Assembly (NCBI RefSeq): GCF_007558865.1
Contig: NZ_VLPK01000001.1
Coordinates: 1,240,001-1,304,000 of the forward strand
DNA: 64,000 nucleotides
Source of the DNA: Mucilaginibacter corticis
GTDB lineage: Bacteria > Bacteroidota > Bacteroidia > Sphingobacteriales > Sphingobacteriaceae
Reading direction: 5' to 3'
Shown: positions 51,573-61,419 of the stretch, piece after piece
Position numbering within the stretch: position 1 is the stretch's first letter
Layout of the letters: each line of letters opens with the position of its first letter
Made by a program: the position numbers and the translations under genes
The notes under the pieces: generated by a model
Databases searched by the model: none
What the model was told of the DNA's origin: nothing
The model's input: the letters and a program-made list of their open reading frames with translations, nothing else

Positions 51573-52472
51573 ATGGAGCCAACAGAAACGTTAGAAGAAT
51601 TTTATCAGCATAAATTTAGCTGGATGCCTGATGACCTTAAAAAGGACATCGGGCATTTTAATGTGTTTAGCTATGACGAGATCTATACCCAGGCAAAGCA
51701 CGAAGTAAAATATACCCGCCGCGAGTTTTATAAGATCTCGATCATTAAGGGCCGGCACGTTTTTCATTATGCCCATAAAAGCCTTGAAGTAAATGGCTGC
51801 AACCTGATATTTTTTAATCCGCTGGTGCCTTACCAGTTTGAGCGGATGACCATTGACCCGTCGGGCTACTTTTGCATATTTAAAGAGGCTTTTTTTGCAG
51901 GGCAGGCGCATAGCAACATTAAGGATATCCCGGTATTTATTCCCGGCGCGCGGGCTGTGTTCCCGCTTAATGACGAGCAGGAAACACAGGTGCTCAATAT
52001 CTTTAAGAAAATGCACCAGGAGATCAAGTCGGACTACTTATATAAATATGACCTGATAAGAGGGTATGTAATGGAGATGGTGCACCTGGCCTTAAAAATG
52101 GAACCTAACGAAACGCTGTACCACCATGTAGATGCCAATACGCGGCTTACATCCGTTTTTATGGATCTGCTGGAGCGCCAGTTTCCCATAGAATCACTAT
52201 CACAGCAATTTAAAATGCGGTCGGCAAAGTTATTTGCCGAGCAGTTGAATGTGCATGTTAACCACCTTAACCGCGCAATAACCAATACGGTTGGCAAAAC
52301 TACAACCCAGCTCATCTTTGAACGCATGATCGCCGAAGCAAAGGCCCTGCTTAAACACACCAATTGGAATATATCTGAAATTGGTTACAGCCTGGGCTTT
52401 GAAGACAGCGCCCATTTTAACCATTTCTTTAAAAAGCTTACCGGCGGCACACCCACATCTTTCAGGCAATAA
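51573..52472 (+). CDS. AraC-family transcriptional regulator
   Basis: 299 residues. An N-terminal cupin-like part (HYAHKSLEVNGCNLIFFNPL) is followed by the C-terminal double helix-turn-helix: FAEQLNVHVNHLNRAITNTV, then NWNISEIGYSLGFEDSAHFN and HFFKKLTGGTPTSFRQ. It starts in the base after the SDR stop. The effector is unknown. Confidence 0.93.
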   Translation: MEPTETLEEFYQHKFSWMPDDLKKDIGHFNVFSYDEIYTQAKHEVKYTRREFYKISIIKGRHVFHYAHKSLEVNGCNLIFFNPLVPYQFERMTIDPSGYFCIFKEAFFAGQAHSNIKDIPVFIPGARAVFPLNDEQETQVLNIFKKMHQEIKSDYLYKYDLIRGYVMEMVHLALKMEPNETLYHHVDANTRLTSVFMDLLERQFPIESLSQQFKMRSAKLFAEQLNVHVNHLNRAITNTVGKTTTQLIFERMIAEAKALLKHTNWNISEIGYSLGFEDSAHFNHFFKKLTGGTPTSFRQ

Positions 52473-52550
52473 CAGGCTGAGCAGATACCATTATGACTAA
52501 AAATACGTTAAATAATATAACCTTTTCGCGGTCATAATTTCATATAATTA

Positions 52551-53303
52551 ATGCTCTTTACACCTGTTCTTGTTCAAATTGTCCTCATCATTTTTGCTGC
52601 CACAATCTTTCGTTCTGCGTTTGGCTTTGGCGAGTCGTTAATAGCCGTGCCGTTATTAGCGTTGTTTATTCCCCTTAACGTCGGGGTGCCGCTTTCTGTA
52701 TTGATATCGGTTACCATAGCCGGTTTTGTTGTTGTGCAGGATCATAAAAAGATCCATATAAAAAGCGCCGGGGGGCTCATTATTTATTCCCTTATCGGGA
52801 TACCTATGGGCCTGTGGCTACTGGTACATGTTGGCGAATATTGGGTAAAACTGATACTTGGCTTTATCATTATTGCTTTTTCCGGTTATTTGTTAAGCGG
52901 CAGTTGCCTGGAAGAATTGAAGCAGGATAGTCAGAAATGGCTTTTCGTTTGCGGATTGCTCTCCGGCATTTTGGGCGGAGCATACGGTATAAACGGGCCG
53001 CCACTGGTTATTTATGGTGCCAAACGACGGTGGACAGCGCAGCACTTCAGGGCTACATTACAAGCTTATTTTTTGATAGCAAGCCTTACGGGAGTGATTG
53101 GTTATTGGATAAGCGGTTTACTCATCCCTAAATTATTTGTTTATTACCTGGTTTCATTGCCGGTACTTATACCTGCCATCCTTATCGGCAGGGCAATTAA
53201 TGCCCGCATGCAGGGCGAGCGCTTTTTTAAATATAGCTACCTGATGCTGTTAATGCTGGGTATTTTGCTGATAGTTAATGCCATTGTGCCAATTCATAAA
53301 TAA
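52551..53303 (+). CDS. TauE/SafE-family anion exporter
   Basis: 250 residues with seven or eight membrane segments. Two internally related halves are visible around RSAFGFGESLIAVPLLALF and GGAYGINGPPLVIYGAKRRW. The family exports sulfite, sulfoacetate or other organic anions. It follows the AraC gene after 78 bases; a shared role is possible but unproven. Confidence 0.9.
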   Translation: MLFTPVLVQIVLIIFAATIFRSAFGFGESLIAVPLLALFIPLNVGVPLSVLISVTIAGFVVVQDHKKIHIKSAGGLIIYSLIGIPMGLWLLVHVGEYWVKLILGFIIIAFSGYLLSGSCLEELKQDSQKWLFVCGLLSGILGGAYGINGPPLVIYGAKRRWTAQHFRATLQAYFLIASLTGVIGYWISGLLIPKLFVYYLVSLPVLIPAILIGRAINARMQGERFFKYSYLMLLMLGILLIVNAIVPIHK

Positions 53304-53399
53304 TTGTAAGGTTGCTGCTGTTTTTTCGACTAAGCTGTGGTTATAGTTATGCCTTACTATAACTCAAAGCAAATGACAACCTTTAATTAAAACATCAAC

Positions 53400-53846
53400 A
53401 TGAAAACAAACAATCAACAGCTCGCGCCTTTATTTTTACGGTTAATAATAGGTTACGGGTTTATTGCACATGGATTTGTAAAGCTAAGCCGAGGCCCGGC
53501 CGGGTTTGAAAAACTATTAACACAAACGGGGGTGCCGCTGCCTCATCTTACCTCGTGGGTGGTTCCTTTTATTGAACTCATTGGCGGGCTTATGATCGTT
53601 GCCGGCGCGTTCACCTTTTTTGTCGCTATCCCGCTGATAGGTACTATGTTGGTTGCTATGCTAACTATCCAGCTAAAATTTGGTTTTAGCTCGGTCAATA
53701 CAATTGGCCTTACGCCAAACGGACCTAAATTTGGGCCGCCGGGTTATGAAATTAACTTGCTATATATTGCCGGGCTGATTTCATTAATGCTATCAGGTGC
53801 CGGTAAATTTTCTGTAGATAACCGGCTTATAAACCGGCAGAAGTAA
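53400..53846 (+). CDS. DoxX-family membrane protein
   Basis: 148 residues, four membrane segments. Family features are LFLRLIIGYGFIAHGFVKLS at the start, and SWVVPFIELIGGLMIVAGAF. Best known members act in redox homeostasis or thiosulfate oxidation; the role here is unknown. It is followed by a strong two-way terminator. Confidence 0.9.
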   Translation: MKTNNQQLAPLFLRLIIGYGFIAHGFVKLSRGPAGFEKLLTQTGVPLPHLTSWVVPFIELIGGLMIVAGAFTFFVAIPLIGTMLVAMLTIQLKFGFSSVNTIGLTPNGPKFGPPGYEINLLYIAGLISLMLSGAGKFSVDNRLINRQK

Positions 53847-53851
53847 AAATA

Positions 53852-53886
53852 ACAAAGCCCCTTTAGCAACGCTAAAGGGGCTTTGT
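53852..53886. terminator. Bidirectional terminator between DoxX and receptor genes
   Basis: ACAAAGCCCCTTTAGC and GCTAAAGGGGCTTTGT form a perfect 16-base stem over AAC, between convergent genes. It includes the CCCCTTTAG core of the local repeat family. Confidence 0.85.
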
Positions 53887-53900
53887 CGTATCAGATAAAA

Positions 53901-56900
53901 TTAGTTAAAGATATATCTTATACCAATTTGTGCCTGCCAGCGTGATAACTGGTTGGTATCTGTTTTGTATGAGTTGGTTAAAGGGATCAGGTTCTTACTG
54001 TCAGCATACGGGAAAGAGTATGTTGGTTTACCTGAAGCATCTAAACCTTTGTAGTTAAGAATAGTAACTAAACCGCCTGAGCCAATAGGGTTTACAGTAG
54101 TTTGGTATAATCCCCAGTTTCTGTTTAGCAGGTTACCTACGTTAATGATATCTATTGATAACCTTAAAGTGTTTTTAACCTTGCCAGACTGTACATACAG
54201 ATCTTGTGTAAAGTTAAAATCGGCTCTTTTAAATGTAGGCAGTATTACAGCATTACGTTGTGCAAACTGGCCGCGGTGTTTACTTAAATATGGGTCTTGC
54301 TTAATGAAGGCATCCAATTGTGCCCATTCCTGTGCGGCGGTACGTGTATCACCGTTAAAATCCGGAACCAGTGTGATCTCAGACGCGCTTCTTGGTATGT
54401 ACATCAAATCATTGCTAACACCGTCGTTGTTTACGTCGCCTGCTGTTATGTAAGATACATTACCGTTACCGCTACCGTTAGCAAATGACGCTGAAGCAGT
54501 ATTTGCTGCAGCTTCAAATATTAAACCGAATGACGATTTGGTGTTTTTGATGAACGAGTGATTATAAGCAAACGAAGCTATTAAACGATTAGGCTGAACA
54601 AAGTTTGTGTTTGAAATATTGTCAGCATTTGGGTTGCCCGAAACGGCGCGTGTGCCCCAGATAGTGCTGGCAGTGCTACCGCCATCGTTAACATCTTTTG
54701 CTTTGGTGTAAGTATAAGCAACGTTAGCATAAAACCCGCTGGTGAAGCTTTTTTGCAATTGGCCGGTAATAAAATATGAATAACCCGCGCTGGTATTGGT
54801 CATGTAATACAAAGCGGTTATAGCAGGGTTATTGATGGTTGGCACTGTGCCCGCCGGGCCGGCAGGTGTGGTGTTTTTTTGTTTATATCGTATTTGACCA
54901 TAACTGTCTTTTAATACATCGTAAGCATCAGATAAAACTAAATTCTGGTGATAAATAGCGTTGATATCTTTGGTGTAAGCAGCCTCGATGGTACCTATAA
55001 TGCCACCAGGCAATTGCTGATCAATGGCAAGGTTTGTTCTCCAGATCTTAGGGTTCTTCAGTTTAGGATTGGCAATATCTAACTCGTACGAAGTGTTTGC
55101 AGCACCGCCGCCTGTAGGGTGGTAAGCATCTACGTTAGGGTTAAATATCAACTGAGCCTTTTGTGCGTCGGTATTAGCCGCGTTGCTTTTAAGTACGGTA
55201 TATGAACCAAACAACAAACCATTGTTTGATGCCTGGTTAGAGATCCAAACAAACGGTACGCCGCCTGAGAATAAACCTGAACCACCACGAACCTGGGTTG
55301 ATTTATCACCGTTTACATCCCAGTTAAAACCTAAACGCGGAGAAATAGCTACGCGGTTTTCTGGCAGTTTTGACGGATCAACATGCATACCACCCTGGAA
55401 AGTTAATAGCGTAGCAGGCCCGTTTGCACCTAAGCTGGTAGGGTAAACGTTATAATCAGCCCTTACACCGTATGATAGTTTAAAATTATCGGTAACCTGG
55501 TATTTGTCCTGAACATACGCGCTGAAGGTAGATGCAGATATTTTAGCGAATGGAAAACCGCCGCTTATAGCTGAATAACGTGTAGAAAAAGCAGCTGCAG
55601 GCAAGCCATTGATAAAGTCTGAAGCGGAGTTGTAGCTGTATAAGCCATTATAATTAGGTGCGAAACCGTTTTTATAGCTTTGCAACTGATCATTGGTACC
55701 AATGGTTATCTCATGCTTGCCGGCATAAATGCTGTAATCATCAGAGAACTGCCAGATATTGGTATTTAACAGGTTATTGGCAGTAAATACTTCATAACCA
55801 AAGCTGGTAGCAACACCTGTTGGAGCTGTTACTACGTTGCCAGAAGCATCAGATGTACCGTTACCGATATCAACAAAAGGAATTGAGGTGTTACCTAACG
55901 ATGCACGGTAATCACGCAGAGCCGAATAGCCCAATGTCAATTTGTTAGACATGGTGCTTGATATACGTGTAGCTAACTCAATGATGCCGATGTTAAAGTT
56001 ATTATTAATGCGATAACCTGCGCCATAAAACGGAAGACTGATGGTACTTGCATTCCTGGCTGTAGCACCAAACAAAGCATTTGCGCCTGTACCGCTTGGC
56101 GGTTGGTCTTTGTATGATTTAAAGTAAAAATACTTGGCGCTTAAAACGTTGTTTTTGTTGATGTTCCAGTCTAACTTAACAGTAGCTTTATCACTATAGG
56201 TATCATAGTTAAAGTTCTCGTACGGTCCAGGAACATAACCGTATTTTTTTAGCGCTAAAGTTAAAGCATCTAAAGTGGCAGCTGTAGTTTGTGAAACGTT
56301 AGCACCGCTTACACCATCTTTTGTAGCGACAAATGAGTTTGCCGCAGCGCTTATACGCTCTTGCTCGCCCGATACAAAGAAGAATAATTTATTCTTAATG
56401 ATCGGTCCGCCTACGCTTACACCTGTTTGCCTGTAAGTGTTTTTGGTTTGAGGCACATCGATAGTACCTGCGTGAAAGCCGGTAAGCCCGTTACCACGGA
56501 AATAATCATAAACACTGCCTTTAAATTCGTTAGTACCTGATTTTACTACGGTATTGATACCTGCACCGGTAAAGTTACCCTGGCGCACATCGTACGGAGC
56601 AATATCAACCTGGATCTGGTCTATAGCCTCTAAAGATATTGGCTGTGAGCTGGTTTGACCACCTAACGTACCTGATAAACCGAATGAGTTGTTAAACAAA
56701 GCACCGTCAACAGTAATGTTGTTATAAGTACTGCTTCTGCCGCCAATGTTTAATCCGTTTGATGATGAAGACGGCGTTAACCTGGTGTAATCAGTTAATG
56801 AACGGTTAAGTGAAGGTAATGCTTCGATCTGTGCGCGGTTTACCGTTTCGCGGGCGCCTGTGCGTGATGAGTTGATAACCTTGCCGCCGTTACCTCTTAC

Positions 56901-57266
56901 AGTAACCTCTTTTAACTGTGCCATGTTATCTTCAAGCTTAACGTCAACGCGTTGATCCTGGCCTATGGTTAAGTTAATGTTTTCTTCAGTATATTCTTTA
57001 TAGCCTACGAAAGTAACCTTAAAAGTGTACGGACCGCCAACCCTTAAGTTGGGGATGTTGAAACGGCCATCGGCACGTGTAGCGGTCGAATAAACTGTTC
57101 CTGTTGGAAGGTGGGTAATGCTAACGGTAGCACCGGGAATAATACCCTTGGCATCGGTTACAATACCATGCACACTGGCGGTTGTTACACCCTGGGCGTT
57201 TACATTATTGCTTAATGTAAAAAGCACACCCGACACCAGTAAGAATAAAAGTAAAATTTTTTTCAT
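53901..57266 (-). CDS. Oar-like TonB-dependent outer-membrane receptor
   Basis: 1121 residues. A signal peptide (ILLLFLLVSGVLFTLSNNVNAQ) is followed by a carboxypeptidase-regulatory-like domain (VHGIVTDAKGIIPGATVSIT), a plug-like region with GGRSSTYNNITVDGALFNNS and a long beta-barrel ending in IRYIF. Oar-type receptors carry proteins or peptides and differ from SusC; no SusD partner is adjacent. It sits between a convergent DoxX gene and a divergent hydrolase gene. Substrate unknown. Confidence 0.92.
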   Translation of the reverse strand: MKKILLLFLLVSGVLFTLSNNVNAQGVTTASVHGIVTDAKGIIPGATVSITHLPTGTVYSTATRADGRFNIPNLRVGGPYTFKVTFVGYKEYTEENINLTIGQDQRVDVKLEDNMAQLKEVTVRGNGGKVINSSRTGARETVNRAQIEALPSLNRSLTDYTRLTPSSSSNGLNIGGRSSTYNNITVDGALFNNSFGLSGTLGGQTSSQPISLEAIDQIQVDIAPYDVRQGNFTGAGINTVVKSGTNEFKGSVYDYFRGNGLTGFHAGTIDVPQTKNTYRQTGVSVGGPIIKNKLFFFVSGEQERISAAANSFVATKDGVSGANVSQTTAATLDALTLALKKYGYVPGPYENFNYDTYSDKATVKLDWNINKNNVLSAKYFYFKSYKDQPPSGTGANALFGATARNASTISLPFYGAGYRINNNFNIGIIELATRISSTMSNKLTLGYSALRDYRASLGNTSIPFVDIGNGTSDASGNVVTAPTGVATSFGYEVFTANNLLNTNIWQFSDDYSIYAGKHEITIGTNDQLQSYKNGFAPNYNGLYSYNSASDFINGLPAAAFSTRYSAISGGFPFAKISASTFSAYVQDKYQVTDNFKLSYGVRADYNVYPTSLGANGPATLLTFQGGMHVDPSKLPENRVAISPRLGFNWDVNGDKSTQVRGGSGLFSGGVPFVWISNQASNNGLLFGSYTVLKSNAANTDAQKAQLIFNPNVDAYHPTGGGAANTSYELDIANPKLKNPKIWRTNLAIDQQLPGGIIGTIEAAYTKDINAIYHQNLVLSDAYDVLKDSYGQIRYKQKNTTPAGPAGTVPTINNPAITALYYMTNTSAGYSYFITGQLQKSFTSGFYANVAYTYTKAKDVNDGGSTASTIWGTRAVSGNPNADNISNTNFVQPNRLIASFAYNHSFIKNTKSSFGLIFEAAANTASASFANGSGNGNVSYITAGDVNNDGVSNDLMYIPRSASEITLVPDFNGDTRTAAQEWAQLDAFIKQDPYLSKHRGQFAQRNAVILPTFKRADFNFTQDLYVQSGKVKNTLRLSIDIINVGNLLNRNWGLYQTTVNPIGSGGLVTILNYKGLDASGKPTYSFPYADSKNLIPLTNSYKTDTNQLSRWQAQIGIRYIFN

Positions 57267-57308
57267 ACTTGTTTTTGATGAGTTTAATGAATATCAATTA
57301 ATTTGTTA

Positions 57309-57316
57309 CAAATATA
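57309..57316 (-). promoter_or_regulatory. -7 promoter box of the Oar-like receptor gene
   Basis: On the minus strand TATATTTG matches TAnnTTTG, 43 bases before the ATG at 57266. No TTTG is well placed at -33. Confidence 0.45.
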
Positions 57317-57513
57317 AATGGCTCAAACAGGTATAATGTTAATTTATTATTAACAATTCAAATATTATATTAAACACTTTATTAACATTTTAGACAAAAA
57401 ATAGGATTATTGATAATGTTAATTTAATATTTGATTAAAAAAGTTAATAAAATACACATTTTGATGGTATTTTTGGCAATTTATGCCTTTAAATTGTTTA
57501 CATTAAGGTAATA

Positions 57514-57579
57514 ATGGCCGTTTTGTGGAAAAAATCGCACGAAAGGGCATTTTCTGTCGATATTATGGCTGTTTTGTGG
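57514..57579. repeat. Direct repeat ATGGCYGTTTTGTGG
   Basis: Copies at 57514-57528 and 57565-57579, 51 bases apart (start to start), differ at one base. Placed between divergent genes, they may be a tandem operator or a small duplication. Confidence 0.5.
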
Positions 57580-57688
57580 TTTTTTATCTTGTTTTCAACA
57601 AATCGGCCCAAAAACGAAAATATGGACAAATTATTATCTGTTTCTTGACAGGCGTATTTTGTATCTTGTCCACACCTGTCAGATCTAT

Positions 57689-59014
57689 ATGAAATTTACT
57701 ATCCTGCAAATAGGTTTTATAACCGCGGCGCTGCCTTTAGCATTGTTTTTTCAGGCGCCTAAACCGGCGCCTGTAACCGCAATAAGCACTAATGATTTTT
57801 TAAACAGCATCGGCGTTAACTCGGCCATTTCAAGCCGGGGCGAATCGCTCGATAAAACTATTGCCGCCATAAAATATACGGGCATAAGATGGATCAGGTC
57901 GGGCTATGAGGGTAATGCTACCGACCAGGATTATCAAACCCTGCACCGCGAAACGGGCATTAAATTCAGCTACGGTTTAATGAGCGGCGGAACAGATCTG
58001 AAACGTTTACTGGCCGGTGGCCGGATGCTGGCCAGGGCCGGAGCTTTGCTGGCTTTTGAAGGGGTTAACGAACCCAATAACTGGCCCATTGATTACAAAG
58101 GCGAAAAAGGCGGCAAGGACCTAAGCTGGCAGGCTGTAGCCAAACTGCAAAGTGATCTATATAAATCCGTGAAAGCAGACGCGGTGTTAAACAAATACCC
58201 TGTGTGGAGTATCAGCGAAGGCGGGGCGCAAAAAGACAATGTGGGCCTGCAATACCTGCAGATCCCGGCAGGCGCCGGCCTGACAATGCCTGACGATACC
58301 CGCTGTGCAGATTATGCTACCTGCCATAATTATTTCCTGCACCCCTCGCACCCCGGGTTATATGATAACCAAACCTGGAACGCTGCCGACCCGGGTCTGC
58401 TTTGTAAGGTGGATGGCTTATATGGCAATTATGGTAAAACCTGGCGGTCGAAATTTAAAGGCTATACAGAGGATCAGCTAAAAGATCTGCCCAAAGTAAC
58501 CACCGAAACCGGTGCCACGCTTGATGGCGCGTTGACCGAAGAAAAACAAGCCCGCCTGTATCTGAACCTTTACCTTGCGCAATTTAAACTTAAGTGGAGC
58601 TATACATCCATTTACTTGTTAAGGGATCGCTCGGACGAGGACGGGAACCAAACCTTTGGTTTTTACCAAAAGGATTACACCCCGCGAAAAGCTGCCGTTT
58701 ACCTGCATAACTTCACCACTATCTTGGCTGATAAAGGCGCAGCCAAAAAAACGGGAATTTTGGCTTACACCATACCCAACTGCCCCGAAACCGTGCATGA
58801 CCTGCTGCTGCAAAACAGCAACGGCAAATTTCAGTTGGTGATATGGGACGAGAAAGCCAATGGCAGCGATGAAGTGAAAGTAACCTTAGGCAAAAAGGCC
58901 GTGAATGTAAAAGTTTATGATCCTATTATAGGTGTAGATCCTGTTAATACGTATAAAAATAGTAACGAGGTAACATTAACTCTAAATGATCATCCTGTAG
59001 TTATTGAATTATAG
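57689..59014 (+). CDS. Secreted TIM-barrel glycoside hydrolase-like protein
   Basis: Start chosen at ATG 57689 (MKFTILQIGFITAALPLALF), giving 441 residues and a signal peptide. It looks like a clan GH-A barrel: IGVNSAISSRGESLDK, IKYTGIRWIRSGYEG, the probable acid/base Glu in FEGVNEPNNWP (Asn-Glu-Pro) and the probable nucleophile Glu in KVTTETGATLDG. The last 100 residues form a small beta-domain. It may act on a plant or algal polysaccharide, but the family (GH5/GH39-like) is not certain. It is divergent from the receptor. Confidence 0.78.
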   Translation: MKFTILQIGFITAALPLALFFQAPKPAPVTAISTNDFLNSIGVNSAISSRGESLDKTIAAIKYTGIRWIRSGYEGNATDQDYQTLHRETGIKFSYGLMSGGTDLKRLLAGGRMLARAGALLAFEGVNEPNNWPIDYKGEKGGKDLSWQAVAKLQSDLYKSVKADAVLNKYPVWSISEGGAQKDNVGLQYLQIPAGAGLTMPDDTRCADYATCHNYFLHPSHPGLYDNQTWNAADPGLLCKVDGLYGNYGKTWRSKFKGYTEDQLKDLPKVTTETGATLDGALTEEKQARLYLNLYLAQFKLKWSYTSIYLLRDRSDEDGNQTFGFYQKDYTPRKAAVYLHNFTTILADKGAAKKTGILAYTIPNCPETVHDLLLQNSNGKFQLVIWDEKANGSDEVKVTLGKKAVNVKVYDPIIGVDPVNTYKNSNEVTLTLNDHPVVIEL

Positions 59015-59118
59015 GCGGAAAACAACAAGCATTCAGGGAAGCTGCATGGAAAAATATTAATAAGGGTAAAGTCTTATTAAACCAATCACTATATTCGTTA
59101 CCTGCCTAATACCTTGTT

Positions 59119-60723
59119 ATGATGAAAAAAATATTAGTTTTCGTTTGTATGCTCTTGTCGATTTATAGGACATCCGCTCAATCTCAAAATACCACTTATT
59201 CAGGTACAATAAAAGGCTACTCGGCCAGCATTGGTTTTAAAAATGCACAATTACTTGTAGATAACGTGGTAACCGGTTTGCATGATATGTATTTGATCGA
59301 TATTAAGCCGGACGGAACGTTTTATGCAAATTTCCCCTTAGTACATAAACAGGGTTGTTGGATAACCTTCCCTTTTTTTAATAGCGTGGTATATTTTGAA
59401 CCCGGCAAAAAACTGGTTCAGGATTTTGATGTTACAGATGTCCGGAAAGTATCTTCGGTATTTAAGGGTGATGCTAAAATGGCATTGATTAATAATGATA
59501 TCAATAAGGTTAGGCCAATTTTAATGGATTACAACTGGAACGCCATATACTCAGACATATATCAGCTAACGCCTGAGCAATTCAAAGCTTATTTCTTAAA
59601 GATCAGAAATCATAAGTTAGCCTTAATTGATAGTGTTGCAAAAGCTTCAAATATTAACATTCATACTTATGAATTAGCCAGGCGAAGCGTACAATACAAT
59701 ATTGCCGCCGTACTTATACAATATAACAGCTTGCGGGAAAATGCTTATCGTATAAGAAATAAGCTGCCGTTTGATAGCAAGAAGCCTGTATTAAGCCCCG
59801 TAAAACTTAATACCGCCTATTACTATTTTTTGAAAGAAATAAAATATAATGATGTTGCAGCGATGGAAGTGTACGATTATTATCAATTTATGAACTGGTT
59901 AATGTTCATAGAACCAATTTATGACAAAGCAGGGCGGATAGATTATACCAATGAGATCAATTTGCTTAAAACTAAAGACACCTCTAACAAAGATGTTAAA
60001 GCTACCATAGCATATTATGAAAACATGGCCTGGCGTAACCCAACTGCCCCGGGAGCATTAGAAAAAGCAAGGCCGGCTGTGTTGAAAAGCCTTTTAAATA
60101 CAAATATTTCGCTTGAGTTTGAGCTGATGGATCTCCAGGTAGTATCGCAGCGCATGGATGATGAAAAAGATACTTTATCAGATGCGGAGTTTGCCCGTGT
60201 AAAGGCGAGAATTAAAAATAAATTTCTTTTGGCTGATGTGGCAGCGCTAAACAATAAGATCAAACAAAATATCCGCGATAGTAAAACTTCAAAAGGTTAT
60301 ACCTATAATCAAATTCAAGCAAACGCCCCGGCCGATAGCTTTTTTGTAAAGATGATGGATAAGTATAAGGGCAAGGCAGTTTTTATTGATTTTTGGGCCA
60401 CATGGTGTGCGCCTTGTATGATAAGCCTTAAAGAAATTGCCCCGTTGAAAGAAGATCTGGCACAAAACAAAGACATTGTATTTTTGTACATCACCAATAC
60501 TTCTTCGCCCGAAAAAAGCTACAAAACCGTAATGCCGGGCATTAAAGGCGAGCATTACCGTGTAACCCAAGATCAATATAATTTACTGGCTAAGCAGTTT
60601 CAGGTAACCGGCATACCCCATTATGCGCTGGTTAATAAGCGCGGCAACATAGTTGACAGGGATTTTAAATGGAACCAGACCGATCAAATCAAAAAGCAAT
60701 TATTGGCTTTGGCTAATGAGTGA
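59119..60723 (+). CDS. TlpA-like thioredoxin-domain protein with large N-terminal region
   Basis: 534 residues (533 from the second ATG) with a signal peptide (ILVFVCMLLSIYRTSAQ). The C-terminal third is a TlpA-type thioredoxin fold: FIDFWATWCAPCMISLKEIA with WCAPC, then the cis-Pro segment VTGIPHYALVN. The N-terminal 330 residues have beta-rich and long helical parts, as in many Bacteroidetes envelope thioredoxins. It probably reduces or isomerises disulfides in the periplasm. Partner unknown. Confidence 0.9.
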   Translation: MMKKILVFVCMLLSIYRTSAQSQNTTYSGTIKGYSASIGFKNAQLLVDNVVTGLHDMYLIDIKPDGTFYANFPLVHKQGCWITFPFFNSVVYFEPGKKLVQDFDVTDVRKVSSVFKGDAKMALINNDINKVRPILMDYNWNAIYSDIYQLTPEQFKAYFLKIRNHKLALIDSVAKASNINIHTYELARRSVQYNIAAVLIQYNSLRENAYRIRNKLPFDSKKPVLSPVKLNTAYYYFLKEIKYNDVAAMEVYDYYQFMNWLMFIEPIYDKAGRIDYTNEINLLKTKDTSNKDVKATIAYYENMAWRNPTAPGALEKARPAVLKSLLNTNISLEFELMDLQVVSQRMDDEKDTLSDAEFARVKARIKNKFLLADVAALNNKIKQNIRDSKTSKGYTYNQIQANAPADSFFVKMMDKYKGKAVFIDFWATWCAPCMISLKEIAPLKEDLAQNKDIVFLYITNTSSPEKSYKTVMPGIKGEHYRVTQDQYNLLAKQFQVTGIPHYALVNKRGNIVDRDFKWNQTDQIKKQLLALANE

Positions 60724-60828
60724 TTGTAAGGACGAACTACTCGATTACTACATTTTTGTCCTCTCAGTCTCTCGGAGATTTTATGGGTTAATCTTAAACT
60801 CGATAGAGGATCCTGCGAAGACTTAAAA

Positions 60829-61272
60829 TTAAAGCTGTTGTGCCAGCCCTACAAGCAAACCCTCGGTTCCGCGGATATAGCAGAGCCGGTACGAATTTTC
60901 ATACTGTACTATTTCGCCAACCAACTGCGCGCCCTGCTTAATAAGCCGGCTTACCAGTTCGTCAATGTCTGTTACAGCAAACATGGCGCGCAAATAACCA
61001 AGCGAATTTACCGGGGCTGTGCGGTGGTCAGAAACCGTAGGCGGATCAATAAACCGTGAAAGCTCCAGCCTGCTATGCCCGTCGGGCGTAACCATCATTG
61101 CTATCTCTACACGCTGATTTTCCAATCCGGTAACGCGGCCTGCCCATTCGCCTTCAATAACCATCCGCCCTTCCAGCTTCAGGCCTATCTCTGTAAAAAA
61201 GGCTACAGCATTATCGAGCGATTTCACCACAATGCCTACATTATCCATCCTGAGTAACTTACTTTCTGCCAT
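60829..61272 (-). CDS. VOC-superfamily (glyoxalase-like) protein
   Basis: 147 residues. Two beta-alpha-beta-beta-beta halves are visible: LLRMDNVGIVVKSLDNAVAF to the HSRLELSRFIDPP segment, then GYLRAMFAVTDIDELVSRLI to YENSYRLCYIRGTEG. Likely metal ligands are His/Glu in HSRLELS and the Glu of the last segment. The substrate is not known; methylmalonyl-CoA-epimerase-like or dioxygenase roles are possible. Confidence 0.88.
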   Translation of the reverse strand: MAESKLLRMDNVGIVVKSLDNAVAFFTEIGLKLEGRMVIEGEWAGRVTGLENQRVEIAMMVTPDGHSRLELSRFIDPPTVSDHRTAPVNSLGYLRAMFAVTDIDELVSRLIKQGAQLVGEIVQYENSYRLCYIRGTEGLLVGLAQQL

Positions 61273-61419
61273 GGTAGTTTTAGTTCATAACCTATAATAC
61301 CGTCAAAGGTTTTATGAAAATAAACCTGAAGAAATATTGGCTGTTTTCTATCCCCACAGGGACTCCCGATAGAAAGGCCTTGCGGAAACGGAAAGGTGCT
61401 TTTATATATCTGCCATAAT

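Larger units (their letters stand above)
57267..57688. other. Divergent intergenic region, AT-rich, with direct repeats
   Basis: No gene seen. It holds the receptor promoter, ATGGC(C/T)GTTTTGTGG at 57514 and 57565, and TGACAGG/CCTGTCA 23 bases apart near the hydrolase start. Confidence 0.5.
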
